This document shows, piece by piece, positions 26,923 to 34,288 of a stretch of DNA of 34,861 nucleotides (positions within the stretch are counted from its first letter, which is position 1; each line of letters begins with the position of its first letter). The notes beneath the pieces were generated by a model, which ran no database searches, had not been told where the DNA came from, and saw nothing but the letters and a program-made list of their open reading frames with translations. Source of the DNA: Alphaproteobacteria bacterium (GTDB taxonomy: Bacteria > Pseudomonadota > Alphaproteobacteria > Rhodobacterales > Rhodobacteraceae); assembly GCA_009908505.1 (NCBI GenBank), contig JAAAPD010000020.1, positions 1 to 34,861 on the forward strand, written 5' to 3'. The position numbers and the translations under genes are program-made.

Positions 26923-27125
26923 TCCGCGAAGCCTTCCCCGACGCGCGAATCACGGTCGAGGGCGATGACGGGGCCCATTTCGCCGCGCAGGTCATCGACC
27001 CCAGCTTCGCCGGGATGAACCGGGTCCAGCAGCAGCGCGCCGTTTACGCCGCGCTCAAGGGCAAGATGGACGGGTCCAATGGCGACCTGCACGCGCTGGC
27101 ACTGACAACACGCGCCCCGGACTAG
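26889..27125 (+). CDS. BolA family protein
   Basis: A 78-residue BolA/IbaG-like protein, a class II KH-like fold. The N-terminal MPITAGEIEDLIREAFPDARITVEGDDG and the C-terminal helix AGMNRVQQQRAVYAALKGKMDGSNGDLHALALTT are typical. A C-terminal His (DLHALAL) can act as [2Fe-2S] ligand in BolA-glutaredoxin complexes. AGGAG lies 7 bases before the ATG. Its 5' end overlaps the preceding Cys-rich gene by 34 bases. The monothiol glutaredoxin GrxD, its usual partner, is encoded two genes downstream, so a BolA-Grx4 complex in iron-sulfur trafficking or iron sensing is expected from established biology of these families. Confidence 0.93.
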   Translation: MPITAGEIEDLIREAFPDARITVEGDDGAHFAAQVIDPSFAGMNRVQQQRAVYAALKGKMDGSNGDLHALALTTRAPD

Positions 27126-27144
27126 TCCGAAAGGGATATGACAC

Positions 27145-27384
27145 ATGGAAGCCCGCCTGATCGCCGCTCTTGTCCTGTCGCCCTTCGTGGTGGCCTTTCT
27201 CTATGCGGCAATCCACGAATACCTGCGCTACAAGTCCGAAGGGCGCGCCGATTACGGGCTGGCCTATGACGAGGAAACCGGCACCACGCATGTGACCGCG
27301 ATTTCCGAGGAAGAGGACGCCTTCGACCCCGAGGATTTCGATCCGAACGAGTACAACGACCCCGAAACAGACAAGACGACCTAG
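27145..27384 (+). CDS. Small membrane-anchored acidic protein
   Basis: A 79-residue protein of unknown function. Residues about 4-24 ([21 protein letters not shown]) form one transmembrane helix; the following [10 protein letters not shown] is basic, and the remaining 45 residues are markedly acidic, ending in [16 protein letters not shown]. By the positive-inside rule the acidic tail should face the cytoplasm. The ATG at 27145 lies 19 bases after bolA and 41 before grxD. A frame this short is supported by its conserved-looking position, its clear membrane helix, and Rhodobacterales-style codon use. A tether or adaptor for the BolA/Grx4 pair is possible but untested. Confidence 0.75.
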   Translation: MEARLIAALVLSPFVVAFLYAAIHEYLRYKSEGRADYGLAYDEETGTTHVTAISEEEDAFDPEDFDPNEYNDPETDKTT

Positions 27385-27425
27385 TACGCGGAAAACCGCG
27401 GCCGCCGCCAAGAAAGGGAAGCAAG

Positions 27426-27788
27426 ATGACAGATGCCAAGACCCAGATCGACGAAACCGTGAAAGCCAACGACGTGGTGCTCTACATGAAGGGCACCAAG
27501 TCCATGCCGCAATGCGGGTTTTCCCAGCGCGTGGCCGGTGTGTTGAATTTCATGGGCGTGGAATTCGCCGACGTGAACGTCCTGGCCGACGAGGAGATCC
27601 GCCAGGGCATCAAGGATTATTCCGAGTGGCCGACCATTCCCCAGCTTTACGTGAAGGGCGAATTCGTGGGCGGCTGCGATATCGTGACCGAGATGACCCT
27701 GTCGGGCGAGCTCGACCAGCTTTTCGACCAGAACGGCGTGTCCTATGACAAGGAAGCCGCAGACAAGATCCGCGACGCCAACGCCTGA
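27426..27788 (+). CDS. grxD: Monothiol glutaredoxin (Grx4 family)
   Basis: A 120-residue monothiol CGFS glutaredoxin. It starts with [12 protein letters not shown], followed by [20 protein letters not shown] with the active-site Cys30, then [25 protein letters not shown]. These contain the cis-Pro loop and glutathione-binding residues of Grx4/Grx5 proteins. It binds a bridging [2Fe-2S] cluster with glutathione and hands clusters to targets, often with BolA. The ATG has AAAGGGAAGCAAG upstream. A hairpin at 27832 probably ends the purL-grxD transcript. Confidence 0.96.
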   Translation: MTDAKTQIDETVKANDVVLYMKGTKSMPQCGFSQRVAGVLNFMGVEFADVNVLADEEIRQGIKDYSEWPTIPQLYVKGEFVGGCDIVTEMTLSGELDQLFDQNGVSYDKEAADKIRDANA

Positions 27789-27831
27789 TCCGCAAGCGCC
27801 GGGGTGCAGACCGCCGCCCCGGCAAACAGAT

Positions 27832-27861
27832 CCGGCCCCTATGAAACGGGGCTGGACTTTT
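27832..27861 (+). terminator. Probable terminator after grxD
   Basis: CCGGCCCC (27832-27839) pairs with GGGGCTGG (27848-27855), an 8-bp stem with one G-U pair and an 8-base loop, followed by ACTTTT. A GC-rich GCCGGGG/CCCCGGC hairpin lies just upstream (27798-27823), and another CCCGGCGGGCC with TTTTT follows at 27863-27879. The cluster of hairpins between grxD and the transporter genes indicates that transcription stops here. Confidence 0.6.
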
Positions 27862-27910
27862 CCCCCGGCGGGCCTTTTTCTTTCAGGCAGTTCAAACAGG
27901 GGGATACTAC

Positions 27911-28735
27911 ATGAAACTCTCGACACTTCTGACCAGTGCCGCCGGTCTTGCCTTGGCCAGCACCGCCGCCTTGGCCCAGAACGATTGCGCTGCGGGCAAG
28001 ACCATCGAAGACGGCGTGCTGACCATCGCCACCGGCAACCCGGCCTACTACCCATGGGTCATGAACGACGATCCCGCCAGCAAGGAAGGATTCGAGGCCG
28101 CCGTCGCCTATGCCGTGGCGAACGCCATGGGCTTTGACGACGACCAGGTCGTCTGGACCCGGTCGTCCTTTGACCAGGCCATCCAGCCCGGCGCCAAGAC
28201 CTACGATTTCAACCTTCAGCAATTCTCGATCACCGCGGCCCGCGACGAAGTGATCGACTTCTCGGTGCCCTATTATTCCGCCGCCGCCGCCGTGCTGACG
28301 CGCCAGCCCACCGCCGATGCGGGGGCAACCAACACGGTCGAAAGCCTCAGCGGCCTGAAATGGGGCGCGGCCGCCAGCACCACGGCGCCGTCGATGATCG
28401 AAAACCTGATCGGGCCGGAGGACTCGATGCTGCTCTATGATGACAGTGCCGACGTGGTCGAGGCGATGAAGGCCAACCAGATCGACGCCAGCCTCTTCGA
28501 TCTGCCAACCGCGCTCTATCTTTCCGCCGTGACGCTGGATGATGGCGTTCTTGTCGGCCAGTTCCCGCCCGAGATGAGCGAGAACCCCGACCGGTTCGGC
28601 CTAGCGATGGAAGAAGGCAGCGCGCTGAAGGAATGCGTCGATGCCGCCATCACGACCCTGGCCGAGGATGGCACGCTCGCCGCGCTGGAGGCCGAATGGC
28701 TGGCCGAGGCCACCGGCGTGCCTGTCATCGAGTAA
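27911..28735 (+). CDS. Amino-acid ABC transporter substrate-binding protein
   Basis: A 274-residue periplasmic binding protein of the family 3 (amino-acid) type. A signal peptide ends ALA at about residue 22 (STAALAQND). The two-lobed solute domain follows, with TIATGNPAYYPWVM, NLQQFSITAARDEVIDFSVPYY and WGAAASTTAPSMIENL. Residues around SITAARDEVIDFSVPYY match the ligand-contact segment of polar amino-acid binders. The ligand is unknown. AGGGGGA precedes the ATG. It begins a three-gene operon with a permease and an ATPase. Confidence 0.9.
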   Translation: MKLSTLLTSAAGLALASTAALAQNDCAAGKTIEDGVLTIATGNPAYYPWVMNDDPASKEGFEAAVAYAVANAMGFDDDQVVWTRSSFDQAIQPGAKTYDFNLQQFSITAARDEVIDFSVPYYSAAAAVLTRQPTADAGATNTVESLSGLKWGAAASTTAPSMIENLIGPEDSMLLYDDSADVVEAMKANQIDASLFDLPTALYLSAVTLDDGVLVGQFPPEMSENPDRFGLAMEEGSALKECVDAAITTLAEDGTLAALEAEWLAEATGVPVIE

Positions 28736-28738
28736 CCC

Positions 28739-29602
28739 TTGACGCTGCAGGAAAAAACAGACGGGGCGGCGGCCGCTGCCGCCCCGCCCCGCCGGACCCG
28801 CCGCCAGGCCTACGAGACGCGCGTGCGGCGCCGGTCCAATACCGTGGCCGCGGTCAGCACGGCGCTGGTCGTCCTGGCCATCGTCACGCTGGTGCCCATG
28901 GCCCCGGGCTGGGAGGCGGTCAAGAAAAGCTTCTTCAACGCCGAGGTCTTCGCTCAGACCTTTCCGCGCCTGGTCCAGGCGTTCCTGTGGGACATCGCCA
29001 TTTTCGCCTGGTCGGTGCCGCTGATCACGGTGATCGCCCTGGCCATCGCCCTGGCGCGCGACACCCGGAACCCGGCCCTTTTTCCGCTGCGACTCTTCGG
29101 GATTCTCTATACCGACATCTTCCGGGGCATTCCGGTGATCCTGGTGGTCTACCTGATCGGCTTTGGCATTCCCGGCCTTGGCCTGCCGCGGCCGTGGAAT
29201 TCGCCCTATATCTGGGGCACCGTCGCGCTGGTGCTGACCTATTCGGCCTACGTGGCCGAGATCTTCCGCTCGGGGATCGAATCGATCCACGACAGCCAGC
29301 GCGCCGCCGCGTCCTCGCTGGGCCTCAGCCAGTCGGACACGATGCGGTTCGTGGTACTGCCGCAGGCGATCCGACGGGTCGTGCCCGCCAACATGAACAT
29401 GCTGATCGCCCTGCAAAAGGACGTTGCGCTTCTGTCCTTCATCGGGCCGGTCGAGGTGCTGCGCCAGGCGGGGGTCTTCAAGTCCTTGCTGGCCAATTTC
29501 ACGCCCTATGTGGGGGCGGCGCTGATCTTTCTGTCGGTGACGATCCCGGCGACGCGCTATGCCGATTACCTGATCGCCCGCCAGCGGCGCGAGAGGTCCT
29601 GA
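28739..29602 (+). CDS. Amino-acid ABC transporter permease
   Basis: A 287-residue inner-membrane permease of the HisM/GlnP type. A charged cytoplasmic N-terminus (about 1-35, with RRTRRQAYETRVRRRS) leads to a first helix at about 38-57. The permease domain has the EAA-like loop RAAASSLGLSQSDTMRFVVLPQAIRR near 195-220, which docks to the ATPase. About five to six helices are visible. The start is a TTG at 28739, 3 bases after the binding-protein stop; no ATG or GTG is better placed. Only one permease gene is present, suggesting a homodimeric channel. The stop overlaps the ATPase start (TGATG). Confidence 0.9.
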   Translation: MTLQEKTDGAAAAAAPPRRTRRQAYETRVRRRSNTVAAVSTALVVLAIVTLVPMAPGWEAVKKSFFNAEVFAQTFPRLVQAFLWDIAIFAWSVPLITVIALAIALARDTRNPALFPLRLFGILYTDIFRGIPVILVVYLIGFGIPGLGLPRPWNSPYIWGTVALVLTYSAYVAEIFRSGIESIHDSQRAAASSLGLSQSDTMRFVVLPQAIRRVVPANMNMLIALQKDVALLSFIGPVEVLRQAGVFKSLLANFTPYVGAALIFLSVTIPATRYADYLIARQRRERS

Positions 29603-30324
29603 TGCTGGACCTGCGCGACGTGACGAAATCCTTCGGCGGGAACCGCGTGCTGGACGGCATTTCCCTGACCGTGGAGCGCGGCGAGATGGTCTGCCTGATC
29701 GGCGCGTCCGGATCCGGAAAATCCACCCTTCTGCGCTGCATCAACCTGCTGGAACCCATTGACGACGGGGCCGTTTTCCTTGACGGGCAGGACATTTCCG
29801 AACCCGGCCTGAACCCCGACCCGGTGCGCCGCCGCATCGGCATGGTGTTCCAGTCCTACAACCTTTTCCCGCACATGACCGCCGAGGAAAACGTGATGCT
29901 GGCGCCGCGCCGGGTGCATGGCAAGTCGCGCGAAGCGCTGCGGCCCAAGGTGACCGAATTGTTCACCCGGTTCGGGCTGGCCGACCGGATGCAGCATTTT
30001 CCCGACCAGCTTTCGGGCGGCCAGCAACAGCGCGTGGCCATCGTGCGCGCCCTGGCCATGCGGCCCGAGATCATGCTGTTCGACGAGATCACCAGCGCGC
30101 TGGACCCCGAGCTTGTGGGCGAGGTGCTGGACGTGCTGCGCCAGCTGCGCAGCGAGGGGATGACCATGGTGCTGGCCACGCACGAAATGAAATTCGCCGC
30201 CGAACTGGCCGACAAGATATGTTTCCTCGATGCGGGCCGGATCGCCGAACAGGGGCCGCCGTCAGAGATATTCAAAGCCCCGAAAAAGGACCGCACCCGC
30301 GCGTTCCTGGCCCGCATTCTGTAA
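29602..30324 (+). CDS. Amino-acid ABC transporter ATP-binding protein
   Basis: A 240-residue ABC ATPase energising amino-acid uptake. Walker A is GASGSGKST at 34-42. The Q-loop is in MVFQSYNLFPHMT, the signature LSGGQQQRV at 137-145, Walker B MLFDEITSALDPE, and the switch His in ATHEMKFA. The family-specific GRIAEQGPPSEIF lies near the C-terminus. The ATG overlaps the permease TGA by one base. The gene ends 17 bases before the convergent zapA gene, with no clear terminator between. Confidence 0.95.
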   Translation: MLDLRDVTKSFGGNRVLDGISLTVERGEMVCLIGASGSGKSTLLRCINLLEPIDDGAVFLDGQDISEPGLNPDPVRRRIGMVFQSYNLFPHMTAEENVMLAPRRVHGKSREALRPKVTELFTRFGLADRMQHFPDQLSGGQQQRVAIVRALAMRPEIMLFDEITSALDPELVGEVLDVLRQLRSEGMTMVLATHEMKFAAELADKICFLDAGRIAEQGPPSEIFKAPKKDRTRAFLARIL

Positions 30325-30341
30325 CTGTGTCCCGCCGCGCG

Positions 30342-30734
30342 TCAGCTGGCGGGCCGGTCTTCCAGCTCCTCGGCCAGGGCCTCGGCCCGCGCGGCCAGCT
30401 CGGCCAGGGTATCGGTGACTTCGGCGGGCACCACGGGCACCTCGACGCGCTGCGCCTCGGGCGGGTTGTCTTCCAGCGTCTTCAGCCGGGCCCGGGCCTC
30501 GGCGGTTTCGGTTTCTGCGGCGCGCACCTTGTCCTCGAGCGCCGCTGTCCGGTCCGCCAGCAACAGGCCGGCCATCAACAACATGCGGCTTTCGGGCATC
30601 CGCCCGATCTGCGCCGAAAGCGCCGTAGCCTCGTTGTCCAGCATGGCGGCGGCGGCGTGCAGGAAATGTTCCTCGCCTTCCTGGCAGGCCACTTCGAACG
30701 TGCGGCCCCCGATGGTGATCTCAACCTGCGGCAT
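30342..30734 (-). CDS. zapA: Cell division protein ZapA
   Basis: A 130-residue FtsZ-ring stabiliser. The N-terminal beta-hairpin QVEITIGGRTFEVACQEGEEHFLHAAAAMLD matches ZapA, followed by LMAGLLLADRTAALEDKV and a long helix (about 65-90) for dimer/tetramer formation. The C-terminal tail past 100, with several Glu/Ala, is longer than in E. coli. The ATG at 30734 is chosen over one 17 codons upstream because the family begins MPxVxITI. Its start lies inside the end of the coiled-coil gene (14-base overlap), so both are probably co-transcribed. Confidence 0.9.
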   Translation of the reverse strand: MPQVEITIGGRTFEVACQEGEEHFLHAAAAMLDNEATALSAQIGRMPESRMLLMAGLLLADRTAALEDKVRAAETETAEARARLKTLEDNPPEAQRVEVPVVPAEVTDTLAELAARAEALAEELEDRPAS

Positions 30735-31233
30735 CTTCCTCGGCCTCCTGTTCGATGATGGGGCGCAATTCGCCGAGGATCGCATCCATCTCGGCTGCGT
30801 CGGCGGCGCGGGTCGCGCGCAGCGCCTCCAGTTCGGCCATCATCGCCTTGTTGACGAGATGCGGCTCGCTGACCCCGGCCTCGACCGCCTTGCGCAATTG
30901 TTCGTTGATGTCGCGCAGGTCCGCGTTGACCTGGCGCAGGCGCTGCAATTCTCGGTCCATGCCCGCGGCGCGCTTGCGATTGGCCTCCACGCTGGCTTCC
31001 AGCTCGCTCAGCTTGCCGTCCTGGCGCTGCTTGAGCAGCTTGACCCGCTCTTCCAGCTGCGCATTCGCGGCACGTTCCTCGTCGAGCTGGCTGCGCAGCG
31101 CCTCCAGGTCGGCGGTATCCGTTGTCTGCGGCGCCGCGGGCGCGTCCGGCATGGCCGCGCCGCGCTCGGCGGCCTTGCGGATGCGGTCCAGCGCCGCCGA
31201 AATCCGCGTCTCGAAATCCGAGATGTCACTCAT
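30721..31233 (-). CDS. Coiled-coil protein upstream of zapA
   Basis: A 170-residue, mostly helical protein with heptad-like spacing from about residue 40 to 125 (LEALRSQLDEERAANAQLEERVKLLKQR, ELEASVEANRKRAAGMDRELQRLRQVNADLRDINEQLRKAV). It begins MSDISDFETRISAALDRI and has no signal peptide or membrane helix. A strong ribosome binding site (GGAAAGGACGGG) precedes the ATG. It overlaps zapA by 14 bases, so a role with ZapA in division, perhaps in the manner of ZapB, is an inference. The only weak part is a Pro/Ala linker at about 28-39. Confidence 0.75.
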   Translation of the reverse strand: MSDISDFETRISAALDRIRKAAERGAAMPDAPAAPQTTDTADLEALRSQLDEERAANAQLEERVKLLKQRQDGKLSELEASVEANRKRAAGMDRELQRLRQVNADLRDINEQLRKAVEAGVSEPHLVNKAMMAELEALRATRAADAAEMDAILGELRPIIEQEAEEDAAG

Positions 31234-31567
31234 CTGCCCGTCCTTTCCTAGGGCCCCTGTCCAAGGGCCCGACTTTTGGGGCAGCCTCGTCGGCACCACC
31301 CCACAGCGCCGAGATCCTGCCAAATCGCGGCGCATCCGAACCCGGCCGACCCGGTCAGGCCGGCCCCCTTGCGGAGCCCCCTGGCCGAATCGCGGGCCTG
31401 TGGAAAAAGACTATGCCATTGCCCGAAGGGCGGCAAATCCCGATAGGCATTCCTTTTCAGGTCTTTATACCGCACCGTTGAAGCGACGTGCAGCCCCGCC
31501 TTGATCTTGGGGGGCGCCCTGCTATGACCCATACAGCCAGTTGTGACACCAAAAGGACGAAACCTCC
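31234..31567. other. Divergent intergenic region between the coiled-coil gene and transketolase
   Basis: A 334-base non-coding stretch. A candidate tkt promoter is TTGATC (31501-31506), 16 bases, then TATGAC (31523-31528). A nested stem-loop at 31406-31466 has arms AAAGAC/GTCTTT, ATGCC/GGCAT and TTGCC/GGCAA; on the minus strand it is followed by TTTTT. GGGCCC at 31251-31256 and 31265-31270 could form another hairpin in the leader of the coiled-coil gene. No convincing reading frame with a ribosome binding site was found in it. Confidence 0.6.
31404..31466 (-). terminator. Attenuator-like nested stem-loop in the leader of the coiled-coil/zapA operon
   Basis: Read on the minus strand, arms AAAGAC/GTCTTT, ATGCC/GGCAT and TTGCC/GGCAA nest into one long stem-loop, with its 3' arm directly followed by TTTTT (31408-31404). 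It ends about 170 bases ahead of the coiled-coil start codon. It may be a transcription attenuator, a short regulatory RNA, or an imperfect chance fold. A TATAAA hexamer stands at 31469-31464, but no good -35 matches. Confidence 0.35.
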
Positions 31568-33589
31568 GTGGATATCCAAGCCCTCCGCAGCGCCAATCCC
31601 GATCATTGGGCCCGCGCCGCCGCCATCCGCACCCTGACCCTCGATGCCGTGGCCGCGGCCAAGTCCGGCCATTCCGGCATGCCCATGGGCATGGCCGACG
31701 TGGCGACCGTTCTTTTCGGCAACCACCTGCGGTTCGACCCCAAGGCGCCGCACTGGCCCGACCGCGACCGGTTCATCCTGTCGGCCGGGCATGGCTCCAT
31801 GCTGATCTACTCGCTGCTCTACCTGACAGGCTACGAACAGGCCACGCTGCAGCAGCTCAAGGATTTCCGCCAATGGGGAAGCCGCACCGCCGGGCACCCT
31901 GAATATGGCCATCTGGAGGGCGTCGAGACCACCACCGGCCCGCTGGGCCAGGGCATCGCCAACTCGGTCGGGTTCGCCATCGCCGAAGAGGTGCTGCGCG
32001 CGCGCTGGGGCAAGCAGGTCATCAACCACCACACCTATGTGATGGCCGGCGACGGCTGCCTGATGGAGGGTGTCAGCCAGGAGGCGATCGGCCTGGCCGG
32101 CATGCAGCAGCTGGGGCACCTTATCGTCTTCTTCGACAACAACAGCATCACCATCGACGGCAGCGTGGACCTGGCCGATGTCACAGACCAATCCGCACGT
32201 TTCGCCGCCTCGGGCTGGCACGTGCAGGAAATCGACGGACATGATCCGGCCGCCATCGACGCCGCCATCGTGGCGGCCAAGGCCGATCCGCGCCCCTCGA
32301 TGATCTCGTGCAAGACCCATATCGCCCTGGGCCATGCCGCTCAAGATACCGCCAAGGGCCACGGCGCGCTGACCGATACGGACCAGTTGCGCGCCACCAA
32401 GGAAATCTATGGTGCCCCCATGGGCGATTTCGAGGTCGACCCCGCGGTCAAGGCCTGGTGGGAAAGCCTGGGCCAGCGCGGTGCGGCCGCCCGCGCGGAC
32501 TGGGACGCGGCTTTTGCCAAGCTGTCGAAGGCCAAGCAGGACGAGTTCACCCGCAGCTTTGCCCTGGAGCCCCCCAAGAAACTGCCCGCCACGATCAAGG
32601 CCCTGAAAAAGCAGTTCGCGGAAGAGGCGCCCAAGCTGGCCACCCGCGCCTCCAGCCAGAAGGTGCTGGAAGTGGTCAACCCGATCATGGCCGAAACCTT
32701 GGGCGGATCGGCAGACCTGACCGGGTCCAACAACACCAAGACCGGCGATTTGGGCGTCTTTACCCCCGAAAGCCGCGACGGCCGCTACATCCATTTCGGC
32801 ATCCGTGAGCACGGCATGGCGGCGATGATGAACGGCATGGCGCTGCATGGCGGCATCCGCCCCTATGGCGGCACCTTCATGTGCTTTGTCGACTACATGC
32901 GCGGCGCAATGCGCCTATCCTCGCTGATGGGCGTGCCGGTGGTCTACGTGGTCAGCCACGATTCCATCGGGCTGGGCGAAGACGGCCCGACGCACCAGCC
33001 GGTCGAACACCTGGCGCTGATGCGCGCCACGCCGAACCTCAACGTGATCCGCCCCGCCGACACGATCGAGGTGGCCGAGGCCTGGGAAATCGCGCTGACC
33101 GAGAAGACCACGCCAAGCGCGCTGGCCCTGTCGCGGCAGGGGCTGCCCACGGTGCGGACCGAACACAAAACCAAGAACTTGACGGCCCAGGGCGCCTATG
33201 TCCTCAAGGATGCCGAGGCCGCCAAGCGCCAGGCAATCCTCATGGCCTCGGGGTCCGAAGTGTCGATCGCCCTGGCCGCGCGCGACATCCTCGAGGCCGA
33301 GGGGATCGGCTCCCGCGTCGTCTCGATGCCGTCGATGGAGCTCTTCGCCGCCCAGGACGACAAATACCGCAAGCGCGTCCTGCCCGGCGGGCCGGTGCGC
33401 GTCGCGGTCGAGGCCGGTGTCCGCCAGGGCTGGGACCAGTGGCTTCTGGGGGAACGCGGCCGCGAACAGAAGGCCGGCTTCGTCGGGATGGACGGCTTCG
33501 GCGCCTCGGCGCCGGCCGAAACCCTGTTCGAAAAATTCGGCATTACCGCCGAGGCCGTGGCCCAGAAAGTCCGCGACCTGCTGGCCTGA
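31568..33589 (+). CDS. tkt: Transketolase
   Basis: A 673-residue thiamine-diphosphate enzyme moving two-carbon units in the pentose phosphate and Calvin pathways. The N-terminal PP domain contains [34 protein letters not shown], and the ThDP/Mg motif [15 protein letters not shown] near residue 160 with its downstream NNS. The pyrimidine domain has the catalytic Glu in [14 protein letters not shown] near 412, and [20 protein letters not shown]. The C-terminal domain follows. The start is a GTG at 31568 behind AAAAGGACGA. Length is typical. Single copy here; no Calvin cycle genes are adjacent. Confidence 0.97.
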   Translation: MDIQALRSANPDHWARAAAIRTLTLDAVAAAKSGHSGMPMGMADVATVLFGNHLRFDPKAPHWPDRDRFILSAGHGSMLIYSLLYLTGYEQATLQQLKDFRQWGSRTAGHPEYGHLEGVETTTGPLGQGIANSVGFAIAEEVLRARWGKQVINHHTYVMAGDGCLMEGVSQEAIGLAGMQQLGHLIVFFDNNSITIDGSVDLADVTDQSARFAASGWHVQEIDGHDPAAIDAAIVAAKADPRPSMISCKTHIALGHAAQDTAKGHGALTDTDQLRATKEIYGAPMGDFEVDPAVKAWWESLGQRGAAARADWDAAFAKLSKAKQDEFTRSFALEPPKKLPATIKALKKQFAEEAPKLATRASSQKVLEVVNPIMAETLGGSADLTGSNNTKTGDLGVFTPESRDGRYIHFGIREHGMAAMMNGMALHGGIRPYGGTFMCFVDYMRGAMRLSSLMGVPVVYVVSHDSIGLGEDGPTHQPVEHLALMRATPNLNVIRPADTIEVAEAWEIALTEKTTPSALALSRQGLPTVRTEHKTKNLTAQGAYVLKDAEAAKRQAILMASGSEVSIALAARDILEAEGIGSRVVSMPSMELFAAQDDKYRKRVLPGGPVRVAVEAGVRQGWDQWLLGERGREQKAGFVGMDGFGASAPAETLFEKFGITAEAVAQKVRDLLA

Positions 33590-33599
33590 CCGGCGCACC

Positions 33600-33622
33600 G
33601 GGGGCGGCGCTGCGTCGCCCCC
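33600..33622 (+). other. GC-rich hairpin after transketolase
   Basis: GGGGGCGGCG (33600-33609) pairs with CGTCGCCCCC (33613-33622), a 10-bp stem with one G-U pair and a 3-base loop, 11 bases after the tkt stop. No T-run follows, so it is more likely a 3'-end stabiliser or a Rho-dependent/partial terminator than a canonical one. Confidence 0.5.
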
Positions 33623-33691
33623 TGCCCGCCGCGCTGGCCAGCGCCCCCTTGGGATTGCTATGATCCAAAGGCCCTTTGCCCGGATCGACCC

Positions 33692-34285
33692 ATGCGCCGT
33701 CCTTTCGCCTTTCTGGCCGTCCTCGCCCTAGCCGCCTGCGCCTCGGCGCCGGCGCCGCGCCCGGCCGCCTATGGCACCAGCCCCGCCGCCGGCCCGCCCG
33801 TCACGGCCATTGCACCGGACGATGTGCAGGCCGCCGCCTTTGCCCGCGCCTTCCTGGATGCGATCCAGCCGCGCTCGATCTCGCTGCGGCGCGAATTGTG
33901 CGGCTTTTTCTACGTGGCCCCGGATGGCCGCATCGCTGCGACCGCGCCACGGGCCGGGTCCTTTGCGGGTTGCGACTTGGACGTGCCCGGGGCGGACAGC
34001 GGCGTCTTCGCCTCCTACCACACCCACAGCGCCTTTGCGCCGGGTTACGACAACGAGGTGCCCTCGGCCCAGGACCTGGCCAGCGACTTCCAGCTGGGAC
34101 TGGACGGCTATGTCAGCACGCCGGGCGGCCGGCTGTGGCATGTGGATTACGGAACGCGCCGGGTGCGGCAGGTCTGCGGGCCCGGCTGCGTCTTCATGGA
34201 CCCGGGGTTCCGGCCCGTGGACGAGGCCGGGATCCGCGCCAGCTATTCGATCGAGGACCTGGCCCGGCGCATGGCGGCCTACTAG
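33692..34285 (+). CDS. Lipoprotein with DUF4329-like domain
   Basis: A 197-residue putative lipoprotein. The signal sequence ends in a lipobox LAAC with Cys16 (FLAVLALAACASA), followed by a Pro/Ala linker. The rest (about 45-185) resembles DUF4329: CGFFYVAPDGRIAAT, ASYHTHSAFAPGYDNEVPSAQDLAS, and a Gly-rich GLDGYVSTPGGRLWHVD. The HTH plus SxxD arrangement recalls JAMM/MPN metallopeptidases, but spacing is longer than canonical, and no activity can be assigned. The start ATG at 33692 is preferred because it produces the signal sequence. It lies 102 bases after tkt. Confidence 0.75.
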   Translation: MRRPFAFLAVLALAACASAPAPRPAAYGTSPAAGPPVTAIAPDDVQAAAFARAFLDAIQPRSISLRRELCGFFYVAPDGRIAATAPRAGSFAGCDLDVPGADSGVFASYHTHSAFAPGYDNEVPSAQDLASDFQLGLDGYVSTPGGRLWHVDYGTRRVRQVCGPGCVFMDPGFRPVDEAGIRASYSIEDLARRMAAY

Positions 34286-34288
34286 CCC

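Noticed and set aside
30325..30341. 6S RNA gene beside zapA
   Set aside because: In many bacteria ssrS follows zapA, but here only 17 bases separate zapA from the convergent ATPase gene, so it is not at this locus.
31457..32848. A 463-codon frame on the minus strand opposite transketolase
   Set aside because: Antisense shadow of a certain gene; composition biased to G/H/Q/R.
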